Of a stretch of 64,000 nt of DNA, positions 1-11,490 are shown piece after piece (the first letter of the stretch is position 1; every line of letters begins with the position of its first letter). The translations under genes were made by a program, and so were the position numbers. The notes under the pieces were generated by a model that did not search any database, had not been told where the DNA came from, and saw nothing but the letters and a program-made list of their open reading frames with translations. Where the stretch lies: contig MNCI01017497.1 in the NCBI GenBank assembly GCA_015680685.1, positions 381,669 to 445,668 on the forward strand, given 5' to 3'. The stretch is from Gnetum montanum (taxonomy: Eukaryota; Streptophyta; Gnetopsida; Gnetales; Gnetaceae).

Positions 1-194
1 AACACATCATACACCTCATCTAGACTAAACCATACGTGACATATGCAAAACTAGTCTAGGTGGGAAGATAGCGAACTGCGACCTAAGGCTAACTATCTAG
101 GTGCCACAACTAGTCCATCTGCGGAGTTCGACCGGATCGCGCGTGCGACACTCGTTTAGTATGGTTGAGTGTAGGGGTACCTCGCCACTCATCA
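1..194 (+). repeat. Right end of an LTR (B/D-type), element off the window
   Basis: The reverse complement of this stretch matches the start of the LTRs at 13691 and 30766 almost base for base, beginning TGATGAGTGGCGAGG. Read on the plus strand it is the U5 end of an LTR finishing in CTCATCA. No tRNA-Asp-like primer site follows, so it is the 3' LTR of a plus-strand element to the left, or a solo LTR. Only the last ~190 bases of the LTR lie in the window. Confidence 0.85.
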
Positions 195-1581
195 CCTAGC
201 TATCCAAGTATTGAGGAGCACATAGTCTCAACATGTTCTGTAAAATCTAGTTAACCCTCTCTACTTACTTGTTTGTTTGAGAGTGATAGCTTGAACTCAT
301 ATTTCACTTGTTAAAAAATATCCTAAAAAGCATGCTAAAATGATAGATAAATTTGAAATCCTTATTATAAAAATATTAATTGGAATGTTGTATACTCATA
401 GCGTTTTGGAAAAAATAGCTGAGCCAAGTCCTTCCTACTAGCTCTCATCTTCATGACTAAGGAATGGGCAAAATTGATCAACAAGTATACCACAACTAAG
501 ATGACATCTTTTTCCACTAGTGTGAAGTAAATCGGTAATGAAGTTCATTCCTATAACATCTTTATAAAACCCTTATGAATAATTAATAGAAGTGATACAA
601 ACCTCAAAGATATGGATTTAACCTTAATCTTTCTAAATAAAAAAAAACATTTAACAAATAAAATATATCAATTACAAGTATAAAGAAAGGAGTACAACAT
701 ATTATAGAAAAACTCCTTATTACTAGCATAAATAATTAAATAAAATTAATTTAAAAAAATAATGAAAACACAAAAAGCATAGTTTCCAAAGAATAAAATA
801 AATTACAAAATTGGAAAGCACGTGAGAAGTGAATCCCAATGACATCTATTTCATCTTAATATAACTTGTAGAAATAAAATTATTCGTGTTTAAATTTTTT
901 AATAAAATAGTAAAAATAACATTAAAATAATAATATATCATAAAATAATATTAATTTTCCAATGTATAATGTCCATGAAAATGAAAAATGATCCTTGTGT
1001 CATCCTAAACAAGGCAACAAAGAAAAAAATTTCATAACTAGAATACTTTATATTATTTATTCATAAAAAATAGGTACATCCGTGACATGTCCAAACTTTT
1101 TACAAGTTTTCTATTTTATAAAAATACAAAATATAAAAAAGGTATGGGACTAATCTCAAAAGTCCATCCTCAACAAAACTGGATTAGCTATGATTTCATT
1201 CATGTCTCCTAGCATTTTCCTCACTACTCTAGGCTCTCTACCTATGAAGTATTTAAAGTTTTGGACTCAAAGTATACAGACATGACCTGAATAAATATTT
1301 TCAATTAACTATTCAAAAATATTTCAAAATCCAGAAATGCCATATATTTTCTAAAAATTTTATATTTAACCTAAGAATCTTTAAAGAACAATTCTTAGTT
1401 AATCCTCACTACAAAAAATATATTGATAGGTCTTGGGATAACCTTACTACTAAGATTAAATTATCCAAGTGATTTAAGTAAGTCCCTAATGTCTGAGTCT
1501 TAGCAATAGTCTCACTATTAATATCCTCAAGGACTATAACATCTTAGAAGGATAGGTCTTAACTATATCTTAGCATACATC
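195..1581. other. AT-rich flank without intact genes
   Basis: Sequence between the partial LTR and element A. It is AT-rich with many short A and T runs. Apart from a decayed integrase fragment near 409-562 I see no coding signal, RNA gene or clear repeat. Confidence 0.6.
409..562 (-). pseudogene. Chromovirus integrase core fragment
   Basis: On the minus strand this short piece reads MNFITDLLHTSGK, and after a +1 shift KDVILVVVYLLINFAHS. This resembles the integrase core of Ty3/gypsy chromoviruses around the first catalytic Asp (family pattern MDFI-G-P-S-G-D-I-VVVDRLTK-AHF). The catalytic-side Asp and the following VVVD are changed (VVVY), and there is at least one frameshift. It is an old fragment with no neighbouring RT or LTR that I can recognise. 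Confidence 0.6.
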
Positions 1582-1586
1582 ATTAG

Positions 1587-2436
1587 TAATGAGTGGCGAG
1601 GTACCCCTACACTCAACCATACGAATACGAGCGTTACATGCACGATTCGGTCGAACTCCGCAAACTAAGTGCCTACACACCTCATGGAACACTTAAGGTT
1701 AATCATTCATTGTCTTCTTAGACTTACTTGTATTTCTCATGGTTGTATGATTAAGTAAGTCTAAGGTAGATGATTTTTATATCTTTTCTGTTTTATCTCC
1801 TATGCTAATGAGGTGAAGGGTGAAGAGACTAATTAACTAACTTTAACTAACTAACTAAGCCTTAATTAACCTAGCATCAGCATCCGTTCCCACTTACCGT
1901 TCACACTCTGAACCAATGCAACCTTCTGGGATTACCAAACACTATTCATTGCTGGGATTACCAAGCGTAACGCACGTGCTCGAAGTGGTCATATTGAATG
2001 CACTTAACTAGGAGAGAAGGGTCGAGAGAGATTTAATTAAATAATAAAGCATTTAAATGATGAACAATAAATAACAATAAATAAAGTCCTATTTAGCCTA
2101 GTCCATGCACTGCAAGTTTTATCCAAAAAGTTTATCTTTATTTCCGTACACAAACTTGTGTTCAGGTATAATATTTGCTCGAATAAAGATTTGTTCACTT
2201 TGGAGCTCCTACTGTGGGCACATGGAAATTATTCTATCTCTGGAGAGGTAAAACTGCCAGAGTTTTGCTATGTTTTAGGCCTAAACTGAGAAAAAAGGGA
2301 GAGCCACCCATTATTTATAGATTTGATGGTGCACTGCGATATCGCATACGCGATATTACATGGGAAGACGCGATATCATGACAGATGCGATATCGTGTAC
2401 GTGATATCGTGGCCCATGCGATATCGCGTCCCATCA
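1587..2436 (-). repeat. Element A 3' LTR
   Basis: 850 bp. On the minus strand it starts TGATGGGACGCGATATCGC and ends CCACTCATTA, so the usual terminal TCA has become TTA. A palindrome-rich block of GATATC cores (2336-2430) sits just before a TATA box, which reads ttatttatag on the plus strand at 2311-2320. It pairs with the LTR at 10619-11485. Confidence 0.92.
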
Positions 2437-2450
2437 TACCCCCATGACTG
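2437..2450 (-). other. Element A 3' polypurine tract
   Basis: Minus strand reads CAGTCATGGGGGTA directly against the 3' LTR start (TGATG). This is where plus-strand DNA synthesis would be primed. The same core recurs inside the element at 2974, 4273 and 8403. Confidence 0.8.
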
Positions 2451-4253
2451 AATAAAAACTTGTCCTTGAGTTCCTTACAAAATATTGGGAAGGTATGGGA
2501 TTATTGACTCAAATGGAACTAATGGTGAAAGGGATGACAGATCATCATTACAGAACATGAAAAAACTGGTGTTCACGACAACAAGAGTGAACACCTTATA
2601 CATTTGACATCAGGCCTTATTTGGCAGCTAAGAGAGAAGAGAGAAAAGAGAAGAAGTTTGCTACTACCAACACCAAGATTATGCCTTTCATTGTCTATCC
2701 ATAAGCGTGCCATCCATGCATAGCTACCTTAGCATTGATCCATTCCAAGTGTTCTCTCTAGATCCAATCCATTATTGTATGATTGCCATCTGCACACATA
2801 ATACAATTTGTATATTAGCAAGGGTAAATGAATCACAATGCAATTGATACCTTGCTTCGGCAAAAGGTCCATTGGTTGAGTTGTGGTATGGCTGATATGG
2901 ATATGGAGATATCAGAGTGGTGACTATCAAAGGTGTAGGGGTTAGGAGAAAATCGAAAAAATTTGGGTCCAGACCCCCCTGACTAAGAGCAAACCTCCAG
3001 TAGCGATAGAATGGAGAAAGAAAAAGAACAAGAAAGATGGAGAAAAAGAGACAATTATAACGTCAATGAAATGGATGTCAAGATGGAAATGAATAAAATA
3101 GAGTGGATTGCAAAAATGTTAAGGGAAAGAATTTAACTGGTGTACCAAATAGGAATGCCAGTGGGTCCTCCCCAAAGTAGGCTCATGCCCTTAATGCCCT
3201 GACAAACCCACATTCAAAGAGTTTGTAGGCTCTGGGAATGTCATTTGGAACAAGAGTTAAAGTCTTAACCATAAGAATTCACCAAAAAGAAAACAATGCG
3301 TCAGCCAAAATGTACACTAATGATACAACCGACAATGAGGTGAATAATGGAGAGAAGAGAATGGAATGGAGTCCCAAGAACAAGGTGGTGTACAACCCCT
3401 TGTGTATTTCATGGTTAACATGACTTAGCGAATCCCATTCCAATTCCAACCTCAAAAAAACCACATCCAGTGAATTTGCATTAATGCATTCAGCCAATCC
3501 ATCACCTTGAAGTAACAAGAATGCCTTCCCAAAGAGCCACCACCATTTTGACAAAATGAAGGAGGAGAGAATGGGAAGTGAGAAGGGCCTTAGTTAGAGG
3601 GAAAATTTTTATTTTAGTTCCATAACCAATGCTTGTAGCCCCAAATGATTATTTCATCTAAGGGATGTGCTTTGAATTCTCACAGTTTTTTTTATGTGTT
3701 TATACGTGAGAACCACACCATGCAAAGACTTTGTTATTTTTATTTGCTCAGCTTCCCGATAATGAAGCAATGTCGGAATGGGAAGGAAAACTCAAGAAGA
3801 AAACATCTGAGAACCCAAGAGAATGGCCAATACAAATGCATCAAGTTCCCTTGAAGCCATACGCTTTTCAATCCTTGAGTCCTTCCTTAGTTTGAGAAAT
3901 GCCCAATCATCGATTCGTTGATAGTTCTTATTTAGAAAGGGACTGTACATTTCCAAGCTGAGAGAGATCATAGAAATTTGTGGATGTATGGATGAAGTGG
4001 ACTCATTGCCTGTCATATCAAAAGAACCATACCTTAGTATCAACATCATAATCTTAAAGGTAAAAACCAAACATTAGCAATCAATATAAAACAGTTCATG
4101 CCATCATTAAGAACACTTATTGGGTGACAAACTTACAAGATGGATAACACACACAAGAAATTGAAATGTATGAACGATGTTGTAAAACAAAAATAAGAAA
4201 AGTTAAAGAAATTTGTAAAACAAAAACTTAAAAGAACTAAGGACCCCGAATAA
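2451..4253 (-). other. Element A post-pol non-coding spacer
   Basis: About 1.8 kb between the end of pol and the polypurine tract, with no credible ORF. In elements B, C and D this position holds a 3' ORF. Here only ~500 bp of related sequence (2451-2960) remains next to a PPT-like motif at 2974-2985. The part near 3640-3720 contains the CACACCATGC motif that is also repeated in the spacers of C and E. The short plus-strand frames here look like chance. Confidence 0.7.
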
Positions 4254-5500
4254 TCAGCATAGGTGGCCGTCTCCCCCATGACTGAATGGAAAGGGAGAGA
4301 TCCGAAATAAGGAGCGTGGTTGTCTGCTATCAGAGGTGTAATTTGCACTGGCTGTTCTTGGTTCATGGAAGGGTTTGGTTTATTGCACATTGACCAGTAA
4401 GCTCTTATTAGGGGTTTCAGGCTTGTATATTGTCATGGCTCTTGAGGGAAAGGTCGTATGAATAATGTAGGGTCCTTCCCACAATGTTTGAAATTTCATA
4501 CATTGTGGTACATGCACGAGGTTCCAGTAAAGGACCTTGTCTTCTGGTTGGTACTTAACCCTTCGAATTCTTAAGTCATGATATTGTTTGTTATGTGCCT
4601 TGTGCAACTCATTTGACGATAGAGCAACCAATCTATTCTCGTCTAGCATGTTTAGAGCTGCCAATCTTTGTTTTTGTGCTAGGTCGAGGTCAAGGTGGAG
4701 GTCACATGCCATGGATAGTGTACGGAGCTCAGTTTGTACTGGGAGCTTTAGAATTTTTCAATATACTAACTCATAGGGAGAGTAGCCTGTAGGGAGTTTC
4801 CAAGTGGAGCGGTACACCTAGAGAGTGTGGTTCAGTTTCGTGCTCCAATCTCACCTAAATTTGCTAATTTTTCTCATTAATATTCTCGTAATCTCCTGAT
4901 TAGTGACCTTAGCTTGGCCATTGGCTTGGAGTGATAGGGTGTGGTCAATTTATGTTCAACCCCTAAGTGTTGCATCAACTTGCGAAAGGTTGCACCCGTA
5001 AAATGTGTTCCATTATCAGAGATGAGTGCATGTGGCACAGCAAACTTGTTTACGATTTGTTGTTGTACAAATCGTGTTTCCATAGATGATGTGCAGTCTA
5101 TTACAGTAGCTGCTTTAGCCCATTTAGTTAAATAGTTAACAACAACAATGATATAAGCTTTCCCATTGGACATTAGTGTAATGGGCCTGATAAAATCTAT
5201 TCCCCAAATGTCAAAGGGTTCCAAAGGTTGAATCCATTATTGCGGACCCTCCATTCTAGTAGTCATTTCACCATCATGTTGACAATGCTCATAGGATTGG
5301 ACAAATTGATGGGCATCTCGAAATAGCATTGGCCAGTAATATCCTACAAGTAGGATCTTAATGGTCGTTCATCTCCCTGCATAGTGGCCCCCACAAGGAC
5401 CCTCATGAGCACCTTGGAGAACTCTTAATTGAACCTCATCGGGCACACACCATCAAACCAAGCCATCAGGATAGACTTTATAGAGTTGTCCCTTGATTTC
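4254..5500 (-). pseudogene. Element A integrase (3' end of pol)
   Basis: Degenerate integrase that would insert element cDNA into chromosomes. The longest clean pieces are 4877-5224, with the first core Asp in GIDFI and the second in SDNGTHF, and 4380-4712, the C-terminal domain containing EDKVLYWN and EGPYI. A frameshift after TTPYH removes the segment that should carry the catalytic Glu. The C-terminal tail (SHGGDGHLC, stop at 4254-4256) is shared with the pol tails of C and E. It is encoded by a PPT-like tract at 4273-4284. Not functional as it stands. Confidence 0.88.
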
Positions 5501-5689
5501 CATGAAGTACTTGATTTTATGAAGAAACCATTGCTTCTTCCTAAAGTCCAACCCTGGTGGTGTTTTTTGGGAAAGGAGATAAGTAAGAATGCTACTATAC
5601 CAATTTGTTCCCATGGGTTGGTTATTTACTACACCAGCAAAGAGGGTTTCATCGGGAAAATGATCAGATATGACATATTTGTCCTCTTT

Positions 5690-7145
5690 GCTGTTCTAGT
5701 GCAATTGAGATAAGTAATCTGTGACTACATTCTCGGTGCCCTTTCGGTCTACTATTGTTAAGTCGAACTCCTGAAGGATTACCAACCAACGTATAATACG
5801 AGGGCTAACTGTTGGCTTGTTCATGAGGAACCTAATTGCACTATGATCCATATGAATATACACTTTATAGCCTAACACATAGTGCCTAAATTTGTCCAGT
5901 GCAAACACTACATCCATTAATTCCTTTTCCATAGTTGTGTAGTTGAGTTGTGCACCAGTGATACTCTTACTTGCATAGTGGATGTAATAAGGGAGTTTTT
6001 GTTCATCTAACTGTGTTAGTACGGCTCCTAGGCATAATTAGATGTGTTGTTCATGATATGGAATGGTCTAGACTAGTTAGGGGCTTATAGAATGGGAGTT
6101 TCCACAAGCCTTTGTTTTAGAGTTTGGAATGCTCGTTCACATTCCTTGGTCCATTCGAATGGTGCATCCTTCTTCGTTGATTCCACCAATAGTTTGGAAA
6201 TTTTGGAGAAGTTCTCGATGAATCTCCTATAGTAGCCAGTGTGTCCAAGGAATGATCAAATGTCTTTAAAAATTTTTGGTTGTCGGGTGATTCCCTGGAT
6301 GACTTTAACCTTTTCTGAGTCCACCTCTATTCCTGACTATGAAATCTTATGCCCTAATACTACACCCTCTTGAACCATCAAGTAGCTTTTTTGCCAGTTG
6401 AGCTTCAGGTTGGTTTCAACACATCATTTTAGCACTTTCTCTAATCAGTCCAGGGCTTGATCAAAGCTTGTCCCATAAGTGGAGAAGTCTTCCATAAAGA
6501 CTTCCACTCTATTTCCTATCTGTTGTTGAAATATGCTTAGGACTAAACGTTGGAACGTGGCAGGGGCATTGCACAAGCCAAATGACATTTTCTTATATGT
6601 GAACGTTCCCTAGGGACTGGTGAACATTGTTTTGGCTTAATCTTCTAGTGCTATTCGTATTTGATTATACCCAATATACCCATCCAGAAAACTATAATAG
6701 CGATGCCCTGCTATAGTGTCCAAGACTTGGTCGATGAATGATAATGGAAAATGATGTNCAATCATGCCTAAGAAGGGAGGCAAATGGAGGGTATGTATAG
6801 ATTTNTGCTAGAGGACTAACCCATTCACTATTAGCAATGGGATATATGAACCCAGCCTTGAGGAGTTGTTCTATCTCTTCTTTTACTACTTGTTTCAATT
6901 TCGAGTTCAATCGCCTCTGTGGTTGTTTTCGAGGCTTCATGGAGGGGTCCATGTAAATCGTATGCTAGCATATCCTAGGGTCTATTCTAGTTAGCTTGGG
7001 ATATGACCAGGCAAAAGCTTTTGGTCATTTATTAATCACTTTCAATGGGCTTTCTTTTTTCTTAGGGTCAAGTTTTGCATTGATAATTACCAATTTTCCA
7101 TTTTCAAGAGTCATATACTCTAGACCAGTGGGCAATGGTTTCAGA
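5690..7145 (-). pseudogene. Element A reverse transcriptase and RNase H
   Basis: Broken RT-RNase H part of pol. The RT N-terminus (6692-6952) has the family signature FIYPIANSEWVSPL. The palm motif reads VFMEDFSTYG where element C has VFMDDF, so a catalytic Asp is now Glu. RNase H is clean at 5696-5932: MEKELMDVVFALDKFRHYV, MDHSAIRFL and the closing DYLSQL (usual form DHLSQL). Several stops and frameshifts lie between these. A 46-bp stretch at 6759-6804 is in the wrong orientation between two single Ns, which destroys the VCIDF region of RT. Confidence 0.9.
6758..6805. other. Inverted 46-bp segment between two Ns
   Basis: Single Ns at 6758 and 6805 bracket 46 bases that, on the plus strand, read IMPKKGGKWRVCIDF. 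Everything around it encodes RT on the minus strand. About 40 bp expected beside it, by comparison with C at 50680-50720, is absent. This looks like a mis-oriented assembly fragment. Confidence 0.8.
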
Positions 7146-7229
7146 TCAAGGGGCTCTTTGTTTAAATTTCTTAGGAATTTTCAACTTCCCCTAGTTAATG
7201 TTTTTGAAGCTAAGGGCTAGAAGTTGGCA

Positions 7230-8126
7230 ACGAACTTGCTCCAGTGCATCTTTGCTTTCAATGTAAGCACTAGTTATCCCCTTAATTAGTTCCATGCATG
7301 TTATCGAGTTGCTCTCTTGATCAACCATTAGCCACTAGGTGTTTTCTTGTCGTGTAGCTGCTACATATAGGCACTTTTGTATGTCAATATCTTGTGCACA
7401 CTGATTGCATGCAGGCAATGTTAAACTTCACATTACCCATGATTTCTGCATGCAATGGCACCCTATGTTACTATATGCGATGCATGGAACTTTCTTCTTC
7501 TCAATCTTTCCAAAAGTATTTTTCTTGGATATTTCTAAAGAAAGATTGCAAATTCCTAGGCATGCATCTATTGTACTTAGCCATGCCCTTCCCATTATTA
7601 TCAGGAAATCCCCTTTGTCATTGTTTACTTGGATCACTAGGAAATCAACTGGGTATGATCAACCACCCATGGTGGTAACAATGTTCTCAACTTGTCCCAA
7701 AGGAACAGTGATGGACTGGTCAGCCAACTCTAAGTGAATATGGCTCTTCTTGAGTGGAGGTAAGTTCTAGGTTTTATACAATTCTTATGAGATTAAGTTT
7801 ACTTCAGAACCTGAGTCAAGGAGAGGCTTATGAGGTTCATTCCTAGCAACTTGGAGATAAATTAGGGGGCTTCTGGGATCAGAGAATTTCCTGGGAAGGT
7901 GGCCTACCTTAATCCAGTTGGTAACGGTATGTGTTAACATAACCGTGTGCATTGGATGTAATTTTTGATTTGAAGGAGGTCCCGAAACCTTATTTGGTAC
8001 AGAGGCGTTTAGATGTTCAATTGCTTGTGAGGGTGAGGGCTTAGTTGGATTGTTGGTTCTGAAGAAAGATCTTTTTAGCATAAGATTGTCAGGACTAACT
8101 AAGAATTGAGGATTGGAAGCCCTCAT
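7230..8126 (-). pseudogene. Element A aspartic protease region
   Basis: Protease section between gag and RT. 7785-8126 carries the active-site motif LLDSGSEVNLIS (family D-[TS]-G), the only copy in this window with the catalytic D-S-G intact. 7428-7637 carries the downstream part with IIMGRAWLSTIDACLGI, followed by a hydrophobic strand and KKVPCIAY. A stop lies between the two frames. It would cleave the Gag-Pol polyprotein. The region 7145-7420 is a poorly conserved linker to RT. Confidence 0.82.
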
Positions 8127-8129
8127 GAC

Positions 8130-10472
8130 ATTGGGTTATTGCGGTTGAGTGGAAAATTGCCTTGGCATTGTTGGATCAGTTGGTGGTGGAGCTATTGGCG
8201 TAAGAGGTGTGGATGGATTTGGAGGATGGTATGCATGTGGAGTGTGCCTTCCAGAAGAGGAAGTCTAAAAATACTCCCAAACTTGGTAGTGACGTTGTGG
8301 TGTTGCGTGACCCATAGAGTCACTTGGAGAAACCGACTGCTGCACATAGTAGCCATACGGGTCTGGTTGCTAGTAAGGGTATTGTTGTCTAAGTGGTGGC
8401 ATCCCCCATGACTATGGGTGTTGCCATTGCTGGTGTTGCCCGATAGGTTGTGGCGGAGTTCCACTTGGATAATATGTTAATGGTTGGTGGAACTGCCTTG
8501 GGTTACCTTGGGGATAAGGTAATCGATGGGGTGCTTGCCGTCTGTTAAGTCTTGGGTTGAGTGCATACACCCCAGACTCTTGTAGATGTGAGATTATTGG
8601 GCAACATCCCTTAGGATGGTCATATTGGTAGATCTCACATCCACCGTCATTGTTTGTATCCGAATCCACAAACTCATCAGCGATATTAATTTTTCCCTTA
8701 CCCTTGTCATGTGCATGGCTTGAATCTCTCCACTTCTTCTTGTCATCATCACTACTTCGTTCCTCCTTAGACTCCTCTACGATTTTTAGGACAGTTTCAA
8801 TTTTACTATCTAAGGAGCTCCATATTTCATCTACCTTAGCCGACACTTCTGTTGTTAGCTTTTGAAGTGGCAAGGTCTTTCTATTCACCAACTCTTCGAG
8901 TGGTGACTCATCCTCTTCATCGCAAAATCGTACTCCCTTATTTTGGAGGGAAGGATCATGGTTATATTCTTTTGCGCTTTCTCTTTTCTGTAGCTCCCCT
9001 TCTTCTTTAGTTACATGCTTCAACAATCGATGAATTTCATGGGACCTAAGTTCAGATAATCTCCCTTGGGCATATGTCCCAAGGGTTATCCTAGTTTTGT
9101 GTCTTAGCCCATCTATGAGGTGGGAGAGTTGATCTTGTTGTGCGTAACCATGGTCTGGGCAACGATATAGCAATGCATAATATTGGCCCATGGTAGCATC
9201 CAAGGGTTCATGATTACTCTGCTTCCATCCTTGTATCTACTTATGCAAGTTGGACACTTTGGAGTACATTTTGTATTTATCGTTAAACAATTCTAGCATT
9301 GTACTCCATCGTCTAATGGTTTCTGGTTCTAAGGACTGGTACTAGCCTTCCGCTTCCTTTACGAGTGTCCTAGGAAACAAATTTAACTTTTGCCACTCAT
9401 TTTTGATATTCTGCAAGCTGTAGGAATCATGAAATTCCTGTAAATGGTTCTAGAGATTAGTGTTGTATCCCCCTTCGAAGCATGGAATATTGTTCATATC
9501 TAGTCTCTTGATCTGACTATCTTTCTGGTGCCTTGTAGGTATTCTCACTACCTCCGTAATATCTAACATGCTTTGAGTGGCAAGTAGGGGTTCATCATGA
9601 TCATCTCTCTCATGATGTCTATGATGCCTACGTGGTTCCCTACTTTCCCTTCTTTCATGCCTTGACTCCCTAGAGTGCCCTCGTCCTTACTCTCAACTCT
9701 CTCATCGAGGTCTCTCATTTTGCCTACCCTTATCCTCATGGGTGTGCTCTTTATGACTACTTCCTGATGTGGAAGGAGAGGGTGAATGATGTGATGAAGG
9801 GGAAGAAGAAGGAGAACCATCGCCATGACGATGTTTCTTACCTTCTCTTCAGTGACTATGGCCCCGATCGTGATGACGATTTGAATGCCCGTCCTTGTCA
9901 TGTGTTTTTGTTCCCTCAGTGAACACTTGGTGTTCATGGGGATCAGAACCAGGATTGTGTATCGTGGAGCATAGGTTCTGATACCTCACCTCCTCACTAT
10001 TGTTAGGAGGGGGAACATCATTTGATGGAGAACCTGTTATAATTGGTTCACCATCTCCAATTTCTCTTAGGATGTGCGGGACCCCTTTGCCCTTCAACAA
10101 TGTATGGTGGCTCTCCTCCCGCGAGTCCCTTAGATGTTGCCCTACCGTGGGATGGTAATCCCTTATGTCATAATCTTCCACAACGTATTTAGCATATAAT
10201 TTTGGCATGCCTATCTGTGCAAGAGCACGAAGAAGCATGTTAGGGACTTCCCGTTCTGGAGGTAACACTATGTTACCTTGCAAGTCTCTCCAACACAATT
10301 GTTCATCCTGATGGAGGATAAAAGTAAAATTGGGTATATACTCATCGTGATGAGTATATACCACCTGATACTATTGAGGAACTGGCAGTTTTTAGTTATG
10401 TGTTTGGTGTCGTCGACTGTCTCTAATGTGATCCCTAGGAGGTGAAGTGCTTTTGTTAGAAGAAGAAGACAT
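8130..10472 (-). pseudogene. Element A gag
   Basis: Capsid/nucleocapsid precursor. The start (ATG at 10470-10472, MSSSSNKS) lies ~130 nt inside the primer site and has no homologous alternative upstream. N-terminal part 9849-10364: a domain with YIPNFTFILHQDEQL and DYHPTVGQHLRDS that is shared with C, E and F but absent from B and D. Then a Ser-, His- and Asp/Arg-rich linker (9560-9900, frameshifted), then the Retrotrans_gag core with W-S-T-M-L-E-L-F around 9290. 8412-9203 is a clean 263-residue piece with HLIDGLRHKTR, a helical acidic/basic section and a zinc-knuckle remnant CEIYQYDHPKGCC, in which the second Cys is Tyr. The C-terminus is Pro/Gln-rich. Confidence 0.88.
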
Positions 10473-10599
10473 TGTGTTTTATTCGGTATGCTGATTAACT
10501 GTTATATAATTTTTCTCCTGATTAATCCTAAGGGTTCGTTTAAGCTTCCCAATGATGTGGATGATTTCCTATGTTCTACTTAGTGCACAAACAACTTAG

Positions 10600-10618
10600 T
10601 CCTTGGAAATGGTGCCAA
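10600..10618 (-). other. Element A primer binding site (tRNA-Asp-like)
   Basis: On the minus strand TTGGCACCATTTCCAAGGA follows the 5' LTR. It resembles TGGCGCCGTTGCCGGGGA, complementary to the 3' end of plant tRNA-Asp, with several substitutions. The same site is recognisable in B, C, D, E and F. Confidence 0.75.
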
Positions 10619-11485
10619 TGATGAGTGGCGAGGGACCCCTACACTCAACCATATGAATACGAGTGTTACACGTGTGATCCAGTCAAACTCCATAGACTAA
10701 GTGCCTACACGCCTCATGGAACACTTAAGGTTAATCATTCGTTGTCTTCCTAGACTTACTTGTATTTTTCACGGTTGTATGATTAAGTAAGTCTAAGGTG
10801 TATGATTTTTATATTTTTTCTATTTTATCTCTTATGCTAATGAGGTGAAGGGTGAAGAGACTAATTAACTAACTTTAACCAACTAACTAAGCCTTAATTA
10901 ACCTAGCATCAGCATCTATTCCCACTTACCATTCACACCTTGAACCAATGCAACCTTCTGGGATTACCAAACACTATTTGTTGCTGGGATTACCAAGCGT
11001 AACGCACGTGCTAGAAGTAGTCGTACTGAATGCACTTAACTAGGAGAGAAGGGTTGAGAGAGATTTAATTAAATAATAAAGCATTTAAATGATGAACAAT
11101 AAATAACAATAAATAAAGTCCTATTTAGCCTAGTCCATGTACTACAAGGTTTATCCAAGAAGTTCGTCTTTATTTCCGTACACAAACTTGTGTTCAGGTA
11201 CAATATTTGCTCGAATAAAGATCTGTTCACTTTGGAGCTCCTACTACGGGCACATGGAAATTATTCTATCTTTGGAGAGGAAAAACTGCTAGAGTTTTGC
11301 TACAGTTTAGGCCTAAACTAAGAAACAAGGGAGAGCTGCCTCTTATTTATAGATTTGGCGGTGCACTGCGATATTGCAGGGGAAGACGAGATATCACGTA
11401 CGTGATATTGTGGGGGATGCGATATCGTGGTGGACGCAATATTGCATACGTGATATCATAGCCCATGCAATATTGTGTCTCATCA
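10619..11485 (-). repeat. Element A 5' LTR
   Basis: 867 bp, ending CTCATCA on the plus strand beside the right ATTAG duplication. U3 holds degraded GATATC palindromes (11365-11475) and a TATA box (plus strand cttatttatag, 11342-11352). By eye it is highly similar to the left LTR, with many differences at former CpG sites. Confidence 0.92.
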
Positions 11486-11490
11486 ATTAG

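Larger units (their letters stand above)
1587..11485 (-). mobile_element. Element A: Athila/Tat-like Ty3/gypsy retrotransposon
   Basis: Complete but inactive LTR retrotransposon on the minus strand, 9.9 kb. It is bounded by LTRs at 1587-2436 and 10619-11485 and by an exact 5-bp target duplication, ATTAG, at 1582-1586 and 11486-11490. Reading leftwards: 5' LTR, tRNA-Asp-like primer site, gag, protease, RT, RNase H, integrase, a non-coding post-pol spacer, polypurine tract and 3' LTR. The order PR-RT-RH-INT defines Ty3/gypsy. The primer site and knuckle type suggest the Athila/Tat branch. It lacks the 3' ORF found in elements B, C and D. Stops and frameshifts occur in every module, and two single Ns interrupt RT. 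Confidence 0.93.

Noticed and set aside
4133-4390. 85-codon minus-strand frame MCNKPNPSM
   Set aside because: It overlaps the end of A's pol in a shifted frame; the conserved pol tail is in another frame.
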